A stretch of DNA of 64,000 nt from Endozoicomonas sp. NE40 (GTDB taxonomy: Bacteria > Pseudomonadota > Gammaproteobacteria > Pseudomonadales > Endozoicomonadaceae). Location: assembly GCF_040549045.1 (NCBI RefSeq), contig NZ_JBEWTB010000002.1, positions 1,643,501 through 1,707,500 on the forward strand, written 5' to 3'. Under the pieces are notes generated by a model. That model did no database searches, was not told the DNA's origin, and saw only the letters and a program-made list of their open reading frames with translations. Of this stretch, positions 40,373 to 47,201 are shown in pieces; position 1 is the stretch's first letter; every line of letters starts with the position of its first letter. The position numbers and the translations under genes were made by a program.

Positions 40373-41731
40373 CTATGTCAGTGCAGAGATCAGCACCAGC
40401 AGTACACTGGCAGGCACAACGATTCGAATCAATGCCAGCCAGACGTTGAACATTCCAGTATCCATAGACAGTTCGTTCGCCAGTACAGAGCGCTTCATAA
40501 CCCAGCCCGCAAAGATCGCTGTCAGCGCACCACCCAGAGGCAGCAGAATCAGGTCAGTCGCATCCGCAAACAGATCAAAGAAGCCACGCCCCAAAATCTT
40601 CACTTCCGCCCAGTGGTTGAAGGACAGAACGTTAGCCAGACCTACGAACCACACCAGACCACCAATCAGGATCGTAGCGGTTGCACGACTCATGGAGAAA
40701 CGCTCAGTCACCCAGGCCAGGCTTGGTTCAATCAGGGAAATAGCAGAACTCAGCGCCGCAATACCTACCAGGGCAAAGAAAATAAAGCCGACCAGAGAAC
40801 CGCCGGACATGCTGGCGAAGGCTGAAGTCAGGGATACAAACAGCAGACCCGGACCCGCAGAAGGCTCCATGCCGTGAGCGTAAACAATCGGGAATACGAT
40901 CAGACCGGAAATGATCGCCATCAGCGTATCCAGAAACGCTACATTCAAAGCGGTACGGGGGATGGAGTTATTCGCTGGCATGTACGCACCGTAAGCCATC
41001 AGAGCACACATACCCAGACTCAGGGTGAAGAACGCCTGACCCATCGCAGCCACCACCGCTTCACCGGTCAGGTTGCTGAGATTGAAATCAAACATAAAGT
41101 GGAAGCCACGCATGAACTCGCCAGTGGCAAGCATGCTGTAGCCCAGCATCACAATCAACAGCAGGAACAGGGTTGGCATCATCACCTGCAGGCCTTTCTC
41201 CAGACCTTTGTGAATACCACGAGCGGTCACAAAGATAGTGATGCCCATAAAGACCGTGTGCCAGAAAGTCTGGCGGGAAGCAGACATCACCAGGCCGTCA
41301 AACTCGGAACCGACTTCAGCAGGTGACATGCCGGCAAAATGACCAGTCAGCAGTTCAAAGGCATAAGACAGGGACCAGCCAGCAATTACGCTGTAGAACG
41401 TCAGGATAACAAAGCCGGTCAGCATACCCATCCAGGCAATACCGTTCCAGGCACGACTAATGCCCAGGTCACTGGTCAGTTTGCGCATAGCGTTCAGCGG
41501 ACTCAGTCGCGTGCTACGACCAATAGCGGCTTCTGCCATCAGCAGCGGAACACCGATCATGACAATAAATAGCATATACATCAGGACGAATGCGCCACCA
41601 CCATACTGACCAGCGATGTAGGGGAATTTCCAGATATTACCCAGACCAATAGCAGAGCCAGCGGCTGCCAGAATGAAGGTCCAGCGACTATTCCATGTGT
41701 TTTTCGACGCAGTCGGATTTTGTCCTGACAT
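40373..41731 (-). CDS. neurotransmitter:sodium symporter (NSS) family transporter
   Basis: Sodium-coupled importer of the LeuT type, with about 11-12 membrane helices. Helix 1 carries the Na+/substrate-binding GSAIGLGNIWKFPYIAGQYGGGAF, and the unwound helix 6 region and helix 8 (SAISLIEPSLAWVTERF) are recognisable. Bacterial members carry amino acids such as leucine, tryptophan or alanine; the substrate cannot be told here. The ATG at 41731 (MSGQNPTASKNTWNSRW) is preferred to the one four codons upstream. It interrupts the usual ratA-smpB neighbourhood. Confidence 0.92.
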   Translation of the reverse strand: MSGQNPTASKNTWNSRWTFILAAAGSAIGLGNIWKFPYIAGQYGGGAFVLMYMLFIVMIGVPLLMAEAAIGRSTRLSPLNAMRKLTSDLGISRAWNGIAWMGMLTGFVILTFYSVIAGWSLSYAFELLTGHFAGMSPAEVGSEFDGLVMSASRQTFWHTVFMGITIFVTARGIHKGLEKGLQVMMPTLFLLLIVMLGYSMLATGEFMRGFHFMFDFNLSNLTGEAVVAAMGQAFFTLSLGMCALMAYGAYMPANNSIPRTALNVAFLDTLMAIISGLIVFPIVYAHGMEPSAGPGLLFVSLTSAFASMSGGSLVGFIFFALVGIAALSSAISLIEPSLAWVTERFSMSRATATILIGGLVWFVGLANVLSFNHWAEVKILGRGFFDLFADATDLILLPLGGALTAIFAGWVMKRSVLANELSMDTGMFNVWLALIRIVVPASVLLVLISALT

Positions 41732-42085
41732 GAGATTCCTCAAAAACGTACAGCATTTATCGTCTTTTTTTGAATGGTATCGCCCCGAACCGGGCCTGAA
41801 AGGAAGTCACTATCTGTTCTTTTGACAAGCAGCCTGTTGGCAGAGAGTGGGAAACTTTTCAAATTGTGCATTTTTCAAACTGCACACAGTATGAACACGA
41901 GGCGAGTGTCGCATTCTATCGGTTTACACGTAACGCACAACACTTTTATCTGCATAGTTTGTAAAAAAGTGTATTTTTTGCAGACATTTCTAAGAAAAAC
42001 ACGAAATTCAACTCTACACGAACACAAAACAACAACATTGACTCACGCAACTGGTTTTATCAGTAAGTAACGTTATAATCCGCCC
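41732..42085. other. 354-base divergent intergenic region (transporter / smpB)
   Basis: AT-rich region upstream of both divergent genes. I see no ORF with coding character. The only clear element is TATAAT 6 bases before the smpB ATG. Confidence 0.55.
42074..42079 (+). promoter_or_regulatory. -10 box directly upstream of smpB
   Basis: A consensus TATAAT ends 6 bases before the smpB ATG, and there is no Shine-Dalgarno in the intervening CCGCCC. If used, transcription would start at or near the ATG. The matching -35 is poor. Confidence 0.5.
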
Positions 42086-42565
42086 ATGGCTAAGAAATCG
42101 AAAAAGGGCGGTAAGAGCGACTCCTCTATCGTCGTCAACAAAAAAGCTCGCCACGATTATCATCTGGATGAATCGTTTGAGGCGGGTCTCTCTCTCGCAG
42201 GCTGGGAAGTCAAAAGTCTCCGGCAGGGTAAAGTACAGCTGGTCGACAGTTATGTATTGCTGAAAGACGGCGAAGCCTGGTTAATTGGTGCCCAGATCAC
42301 ACCGTTGAACACAGCGTCCACACATGTGATTGCCGACCCACTACGCGACCGGAAACTACTGCTGAACAAACGCGAGCTGGCAAAACTGTTCGCTGAAACC
42401 CAGCAAAAAGGTTACACCTGTGTAGCCGTAAAACTGTACTGGAAACAACATCTGATCAAATGCCAGATTGCCCTGGCACGAGGCAAGAAAGAGTTCGACA
42501 AACGCGCTGCCAGCAAAGAGCGTGAGTGGAACATCGAAAAACAGCGAGTCATGCATCGCGGCTAA
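42086..42565 (+). CDS. smpB: SsrA-binding protein SmpB
   Basis: Binds tmRNA and brings it to stalled ribosomes. The oligonucleotide-binding core is [23 protein letters not shown] and the C-terminal helix is KREWNIEK-type ([17 protein letters not shown]), which enters the mRNA channel. The length of 159 aa matches the family. ssrA lies about 1 kb downstream on the same strand. No Shine-Dalgarno precedes the ATG. Confidence 0.98.
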   Translation: MAKKSKKGGKSDSSIVVNKKARHDYHLDESFEAGLSLAGWEVKSLRQGKVQLVDSYVLLKDGEAWLIGAQITPLNTASTHVIADPLRDRKLLLNKRELAKLFAETQQKGYTCVAVKLYWKQHLIKCQIALARGKKEFDKRAASKEREWNIEKQRVMHRG

Positions 42566-42577
42566 ACCTCCTGCCCA

Positions 42578-42622
42578 CAAAAAAACCACTCACCGCCGTA
42601 AAGCCTGAGTGGTTTTTTTTAA
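42578..42622 (+). terminator. bidirectional terminator between smpB and the orphan gene
   Basis: Stem AAAACCACTCA / TGAGTGGTTTT is followed by TTTT on the plus strand and by a second T-run (TTTTTGTGGG) on the minus strand, so it can end both convergent transcripts. Confidence 0.88.
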
Positions 42623-42633
42623 AGTCCCCTACA

Positions 42634-43404
42634 TCACCGCTTGCGCAAATTATTCAACCTGTTCTGCAATTCAACAAACCCTGACTTGTTCATGGTAACT
42701 TTGGATGAAATCGCTTTTCGACGGGAACTGTCAGGAACCATCTTTTTCAGATGCGCTTCAGTAATCAGATCAGCCTGCTCAGGATCTTTTGAAACTTTCA
42801 CCAACATACTCACACAGCGATCTTTGAGCAGAGACAGTTCCAGGCTCGAAATTTCGCCTTTAATAGCTTTGGTCGTCAAGGCATTCCAGGTTTCCAGCAG
42901 ATCCTTTGTCTTAGTGATATTACCGATATAGTCCGACAAACCACGGGCAGATGAAGGCAATATGGTTGCTTTCGTATCTGCTTTCATCATGCCTGATGAA
43001 CGACTATTGCCTTTTGGTTCACCCGATGGTGGCGAAGGAAGATTCGCTAAATCCTGTTCCAGCTTTTTTTGACGGGCATCGTTTTGTCGACGCATCTGTT
43101 TCAAAGCGGCAGGCTCATCCATTGTTTTTTTCTGAGCCTGAGTCTGACGCGCCCCGGGACGAGGCAGTCCGGGAGAGGCTTGCCTCTGAGGCAAAGCCCC
43201 CACCCTTCTTTTATTCAACGGTGAAACCTTAAACGCTCTTCGGTTGAACCCTGCCCTGACAACAGGCTTACCCGCTAAAGCAGAAACATTACGATGCTGA
43301 AACCTATCAGTAGCCTTTCTGCCCGTTTTACCAGCCTTATCATTAGTCGTCTGTGGCTGAAAATTTGAAGTTCCTGTGTTTCCGACGCCGCCTGCCTGTG
43401 ACAT
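42634..43404 (-). CDS. unrecognised basic 256-residue protein
   Basis: No family recognised. The N-terminal 130 residues are Gln/Asn/Thr/Arg-rich and low in hydrophobics (MSQAGGVGNTGTSNFQPQTT), strongly basic and probably disordered. From about residue 145 a helical domain follows (YIGNITKTKDLLETWNALTT, LSLLKDRCVSMLVKVSK) ending in LQNRLNNLRKR. There is no signal peptide or membrane segment. Such a layout is common in type III effectors and their chaperone-binding regions, but that is inference. It lies alone between smpB and ssrA, on the opposite strand. Confidence 0.65.
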   Translation of the reverse strand: MSQAGGVGNTGTSNFQPQTTNDKAGKTGRKATDRFQHRNVSALAGKPVVRAGFNRRAFKVSPLNKRRVGALPQRQASPGLPRPGARQTQAQKKTMDEPAALKQMRRQNDARQKKLEQDLANLPSPPSGEPKGNSRSSGMMKADTKATILPSSARGLSDYIGNITKTKDLLETWNALTTKAIKGEISSLELSLLKDRCVSMLVKVSKDPEQADLITEAHLKKMVPDSSRRKAISSKVTMNKSGFVELQNRLNNLRKR

Positions 43405-43518
43405 AAATGAACTCCTGTACCAAATTCAATTAAGTATACAAAAGCAACACACCGCTGAAATTCTGTACTACTAAAGCACTATTTATGCCGCATTTATATA
43501 GCAATTAGAAATTACCTA

Positions 43519-43547
43519 TTGACTTATACCCTACAAAATAGAATAAA
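43519..43547 (+). promoter_or_regulatory. putative ssrA promoter
   Basis: -35 TTGACT (43519-43524) with a 17-base spacer to AATAAA (43542-43547), about 20 bases before the mature tmRNA end. The -10 is imperfect; an overlapping TAGAAT is an alternative. Confidence 0.55.
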
Positions 43548-43567
43548 CTGGCGACAGGTTTTTCCGG

Positions 43568-43934
43568 GGGCGATTAGGATTCGACGACGGTTACAAAACC
43601 TTAGGTGCATGTCGAGCGCGTAGCTGCTCTCGTTAAACCATTAGCTACAACCTTTTAGTTGCAAACGAAGACAACTACTCCGGAGCTCTGCTGGCAGCTT
43701 AAACCCTGCCCACTCCCGATCACTCTGGCTTGCCTGTTGGCTGGTACTGATCGCAAATGCAAACGGGATCGCCATGAAGTATGCCTGAGGCGGATTGGTT
43801 AAAACTATTCAGGATCGCGTAGTGTCACCCTGACCGTTGGGTCGTTCTGCGTTAACCTAAAGACGGAATCTAAGCATGTAGAGCCGAGGGCGGAGAATCG
43901 GCGGACGCGGGTTCAAATCCCGCCGCCTCCACCA
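43568..43934 (+). ncRNA. ssrA: transfer-messenger RNA (tmRNA)
   Basis: A 367-base tmRNA that rescues stalled ribosomes with SmpB. The 5' end GGGGGCG pairs with CGCCTCC before ACCA, giving the G3-U70 wobble needed for alanylation; the T-arm GGGTTCAAATCCC and the 5' GATTAGGATTCGACG block are typical. The tag frame starts with the resume codon GCA at 43661 and reads ANEDNYSGALLAA, ending TAA at 43702. The pseudoknot-rich segment follows. Confidence 0.97.
43661..43702 (+). other. tmRNA proteolysis-tag reading frame
   Basis: Encodes ANEDNYSGALLAA and a TAA stop. The ending LLAA is the ClpXP-type degron; compare ANDENYALAA in E. coli, whose middle differs. Confidence 0.95.
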
Positions 43935-44056
43935 ACACATCATTATAAATCAATAACTTATAATGGTACGTTAGTAAGAAAGTGGCATTTAAATGCCTAC
44001 TTTTAGCATTAGAAAGACAGCATTTTTGACAGCTTTCTTTTAATGCCATCCCGGAT

Positions 44057-44092
44057 AATGGGGAGTAGCGTTCAGCACTACTCCCCATTTTT
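44057..44092 (+). terminator. strong intrinsic terminator downstream of ssrA
   Basis: Perfect 12-base stem AATGGGGAGTAG / CTACTCCCCATT with a 9-base loop, followed by TTTC. It lies about 120 bases after the tmRNA end and overlaps the stop of the small minus-strand gene. Confidence 0.85.
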
Positions 44093-44284
44093 CATTCCCT
44101 TACAGATACTGATGAACACCTGCAAAGACAGTTCTTCCAATGACGTCAGTCGTCTGATATCCCGCACTCTTTCAAGTTTCTCTGTCATGAAAGCCGCCTG
44201 TCTGTACACTTTTTCATTTCTGTCAGCAGCACCCACCAGGGGCTTGTTAACAGGTACCTCGTTAGCCTCATCCATACATGTCAT
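44078..44284 (-). CDS. small hypothetical protein, 68 aa
   Basis: Starts with ATG at 44284 (MTCMDEANEVPVNKPLVG), with AGGGG 6 bases upstream, a better start than the one ten codons before. The product is charged and mostly helical (MTEKLERVRDIRRLTSLEELSL) with no membrane segment. No family recognised. It lies between ssrA and the phage regulator, so it may belong to the prophage. Its stop codon is inside the stem of the plus-strand terminator. Confidence 0.55.
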   Translation of the reverse strand: MTCMDEANEVPVNKPLVGAADRNEKVYRQAAFMTEKLERVRDIRRLTSLEELSLQVFISICKGMKNGE

Positions 44285-44721
44285 TATTTTCCCCTCAACC
44301 CAAGCACTGTACATTTAACCAGTATTTTGAGCATTATTCACCTGTATTTTCTCTGCTTGCCAATGTCTCATATTTTTCAAATCTGGCTACTCAACAGATT
44401 TCCACTCACTCTGCCACCAGCTCGCGCTGAAAGAAGACCTGAAATCAATAATTTTCATTCTCCACACTTTTCCAATAATGCAAGCCCATCTTCTTGAAGC
44501 ATGATTGAACCTTGCCACCTAACACACTTTCCAAATCATGCAACTGCCCAAACAGGTCTTATTTTCCAGACTTCCCTGCCCATCTGGTTCTAAAGGTTTT
44601 TTGGGAAAGCCTGATTTACTTTTTACAGACAAGCCGATCCCGCCGCCTTAACAGAAAAATATTGGTTTTTATTAATTGGTTCTCAGCTACCCTTGACGAT
44701 TGTCTGGTCTATGCGCCAGAC

Positions 44722-44770
44722 TGGCTCCCATCACCTGCAAGTGCTGATAACACTACTCAGGTGGGAGCCA
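44722..44770. repeat. imperfect palindrome, 49 bp
   Basis: TGGCTCCCA (44722-44730) pairs with TGGGAGCCA (44762-44770), and CACCTG with CAGGTG inside, around a loop of about 20 bases. It could be a transposon end remnant or an RNA hairpin. Confidence 0.6.
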
Positions 44771-44959
44771 TCCCAGCAGGACAAACGGCTTTTATGCCGG
44801 GCGTCCACGGATAGAAAACCGAAAACGGTGGGTTAAGCCGTGCCTTATGGCGGGAAGCAGTGGGGAGTGCTGAGTACTCTTATCAACGTTCCCGGCACCA
44901 CTTTCTAACCAGCTCTGTTCCCAGAGCTGAGGCTCCATTGAATACGATATGGACTTCGA

Positions 44960-44990
44960 AACCGCACCTGTAAAAAGGCTGCGGTTTTTT
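44960..44990 (+). terminator. intrinsic terminator in the ssrA-XRE interval
   Basis: AACCGCA / TGCGGTT stem with a 13-base loop followed by TTTT and C. No plus-strand gene is evident before it, so it may be a relic or end a small RNA. Confidence 0.65.
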
Positions 44991-45114
44991 CGTTTCTGGA
45001 ACATACGACACCTGTATTTGTTTTTGATTCGCCAGTGTCGCGAGGCCTGCGCGTAGTTACAGTGTGTCAACAAAGGAACGGATAAATATTGATGTAAGTC
45101 AATTTCAAAATCGT

Positions 45115-45133
45115 AGTTGCGAGGGTCGCAACT
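45115..45133. promoter_or_regulatory. perfect palindrome upstream of the XRE regulator, candidate operator
   Basis: AGTTGCGA-GGG-TCGCAACT, 8-base arms, about 95 bases before the regulator ATG. A TTGACA -35-like box lies between them at about 45180. This is the expected place for an autoregulatory operator. Confidence 0.55.
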
Positions 45134-45228
45134 TTGTCAAAAAAACTGACTCAGATCATAAGAAAACGGCTAATTGTCCATTGACAAGACCATATTCCTA
45201 AAAAGAACAGTTGGGGGTGGAGCCATGT

Positions 45229-45564
45229 ATGTACAAAAAGTTTCCACTATCACTGAGAGTTATAATCAGACAGCGGAATTGGGATGATCAGGATTTAGCT
45301 GAGGAGGTAGGTGTGGATAAGTCAACAGTGTCACGGTGGTTGAGCGGGGAGCAGGAACCCAAGAACCTGACTGAGCTGGTTAACCTGGCTGATCGGCTGG
45401 GTATTACGACTGATGAGCTGTTAGGACGGAAGCCGACGATTGACGCAGAACTGGAACAACTGATCACGCAGTTGCCTGAAGATATTCAGCAGTATGAAAG
45501 GCGGCGGGTTGAAGCGACTCGAAAGCGCCTCAAGAGACTGCTGGAAGATTACCGAAAGACTTGA
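45229..45564 (+). CDS. XRE-family helix-turn-helix transcriptional regulator
   Basis: A 111-residue DNA-binding protein. The Cro/CI-type HTH spans about residues 10-60: IIRQRNWDDQDLAEEVGVDK, then STVSRWLSGEQEPKNLTELV as the recognition helix region and DRLGITTDELLG. A Glu/Arg-rich helical tail follows (about 70-111), suited to dimerisation. The ATG at 45229 has GGAG 6 bases upstream; an in-frame TTG at 45211 is less likely. It is the only regulator seen in the prophage part and is probably a CI-like repressor or a maintenance regulator. Confidence 0.88.
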   Translation: MYKKFPLSLRVIIRQRNWDDQDLAEEVGVDKSTVSRWLSGEQEPKNLTELVNLADRLGITTDELLGRKPTIDAELEQLITQLPEDIQQYERRRVEATRKRLKRLLEDYRKT

Positions 45565-45676
45565 GGAATCGGCCGGGCAAGGAGGCCAATGAAGACTCAA
45601 CAAAACTTCGCTGGCTGGGCGGCAGCCCTGTATGGAATAATCAACCGTAAAAATACAAAAACAATGAGCGTCAAAT

Positions 45677-46633
45677 ATGGTTGTTTCGAAGGTAGCAAAC
45701 TGGGCAAGGTCGAAGCCTGTTATCAAAAAAACACTGCGACCGTTTTATAACGGCTATTGGCGCTACAAGACGGCTAAAGACCTAACAAAGCGCCCTTCTG
45801 GTGAAACCTTCCTTTATACCGATGAGAGAGAAGAACCCTATTTATCAGACCTAAAAAGCCAATTGTGTACAGTGAGTCAATGTGTAGACCCTGTTTATGC
45901 GCAGTGGTGCAAGGTTATGAAAACTCCACCAACCCTATCAAGGAAAAAATGGGAATATGTTTATATTCTTGAAGCGTTAAAACAAAATGGAAAACTAACT
46001 ACAGGGACAAAAGGCCTGGGCTTCGGCTGTGGTAAAGAGCCATTAGCCGCGATTATGGCAGAACATGGCTGCTCAGTTTTAGCTACTGATCTTCCAAAAG
46101 CAGAATCTGCAGCTAAAGGCTGGATCGATACGAGCCAGCACTCAAGCAACATGGATGAGTTACGGTTTGCTGAAATATGTGATGAAAAGGTCTTTCAAAA
46201 AAACGTTAGGTTTCAGCCCGTCAATATGAATGATATACCCGACAATTTGACCGGATTTGATTTTGTCTGGTCAGCGTGTGCTCTGGAGCATCTGGGTTCT
46301 CTACAGCATGGGCTAGACTTTATCGAAAGATCGATGAAATGTTTATCTGCAGGTGGCGTCTCTGTTCATACAACAGAATTTAACTTGAGTTCAAATGACG
46401 ACACCTTTGAAACTGAAGTTTGCTCAATATATCGTAGGCAAGATATAGAATTATTAAAAGACAGGCTGACATCTCTTGGTTATCGTGTTTCTGAATTGAA
46501 CTTCAATCCGGGGGCTCACCCAGTAGACCGCCATATAGACCTGCCTCCGTATGCTGCATCACCACACCTGAAGCTAAAACTGGAAGGATTTATAACGACT
46601 TCAATGGGACTCATCATCCATAAACCGTTCTGA
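45677..46633 (+). CDS. SAM-dependent methyltransferase, probable phage cargo gene
   Basis: A 318-residue class I methyltransferase. Motif I is TGTKGLGFGCGKEPLAA (about residue 115), motif II has the acidic residue in VLATDLP, and FDFVWSACALEHL near residue 195 is the motif IV region. The C-terminus contains DRHIDLPPY. Homologous architectures occur with sugar- and lipid-modifying clusters, but the substrate is unknown. Base use is more A/T-rich than the tail genes beside it. It is convergent with the tail fibre operon, the usual place for lysogenic-conversion genes. Confidence 0.78.
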   Translation: MVVSKVANWARSKPVIKKTLRPFYNGYWRYKTAKDLTKRPSGETFLYTDEREEPYLSDLKSQLCTVSQCVDPVYAQWCKVMKTPPTLSRKKWEYVYILEALKQNGKLTTGTKGLGFGCGKEPLAAIMAEHGCSVLATDLPKAESAAKGWIDTSQHSSNMDELRFAEICDEKVFQKNVRFQPVNMNDIPDNLTGFDFVWSACALEHLGSLQHGLDFIERSMKCLSAGGVSVHTTEFNLSSNDDTFETEVCSIYRRQDIELLKDRLTSLGYRVSELNFNPGAHPVDRHIDLPPYAASPHLKLKLEGFITTSMGLIIHKPF

Positions 46634-46637
46634 CTTT

Positions 46638-47198
46638 TTATGTAGCAGGCCGCTTAACACCCTCAGGCCACTGCGGCCTCCAGCTTTTATCTGGATATTT
46701 TGGGTGCTCTTCTCGTTGAGGATTGCGCAGCTTTGCCCGGTAATCCAATATTGCCGCCTGCCCTTCTTTGGAGATCGGAAAGTCTATCAGTAGGCAGTCG
46801 CGACTAATAACCAGCTCTTGCATCGCCCAGGCACGTTCAACTGCATACAGGTGTTCCCGCTCCTTCTTCTTGTTGCGTATCCAGCCACTTTTTGTGTCGT
46901 TCCACTCATCAAATTCTTCGGGCTGCTGATCAGTATGAGTGTCAGGGATTGAGCCAAGTTCTTTTATTTCCAGCTTTGATTTATCGGTTTTGTTATAGGC
47001 GGTTTTGCCACGATGATCCTCTTTATACACCCATAAACCGTTTGACCAGACAGATTTAAAACCCTCTTTCTCAGGCAACGGCTCATCTGGCACCGCATTT
47101 TCCAACGGGTAATATTTACCAGGATTTAGAGGGTCTTTGTTTAGTGATACAGGGTGGAGATACTCGCCTGTTTTTTCGCTGTAACGGTACCATTCCAT
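46638..47198 (-). CDS. tail fibre assembly-like protein
   Basis: A 186-residue protein encoded 3 bases after the tail fibre gene. The first half (YRYSEKTGEYLHPV, NPGKYYPLENAVPDEPLP and WVYKEDHRGKTAYN) has the pattern of tail fibre assembly chaperones and their relatives. The C-terminal half is charged with a predicted helix (AVERAWAMQELVISRDCLLI). No enzyme motif. The identification is by position and pattern. Confidence 0.6.
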   Translation of the reverse strand: MEWYRYSEKTGEYLHPVSLNKDPLNPGKYYPLENAVPDEPLPEKEGFKSVWSNGLWVYKEDHRGKTAYNKTDKSKLEIKELGSIPDTHTDQQPEEFDEWNDTKSGWIRNKKKEREHLYAVERAWAMQELVISRDCLLIDFPISKEGQAAILDYRAKLRNPQREEHPKYPDKSWRPQWPEGVKRPAT

Positions 47199-47201
47199 GA
47201 T

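Larger units (their letters stand above)
44285..45228. other. 944-base region without a convincing gene
   Basis: Short open frames exist here (for example 44512-44814 and 44792-45073) but have weak starts and no recognisable protein character. The region holds an imperfect palindrome near 44745, an intrinsic terminator on the plus strand at 44960-44990 and the palindrome and promoter region of the XRE gene. It may be degraded prophage or insertion remnant. Confidence 0.5.

Noticed and set aside
43870..44088. 72-residue minus-strand ORF at the end of ssrA
   Set aside because: Its C-terminal part is an antisense translation of the tmRNA tRNA-like domain, a common false gene.
44512..45073. Two small ORFs (100 and 93 codons) in the ssrA-XRE interval
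   Set aside because: Weak starts, no ribosome-binding site and no recognisable composition.
45211..45228. Longer TTG start for the XRE regulator
   Set aside because: The ATG at 45229 has a well-spaced GGAG and starts at the usual point before the HTH.
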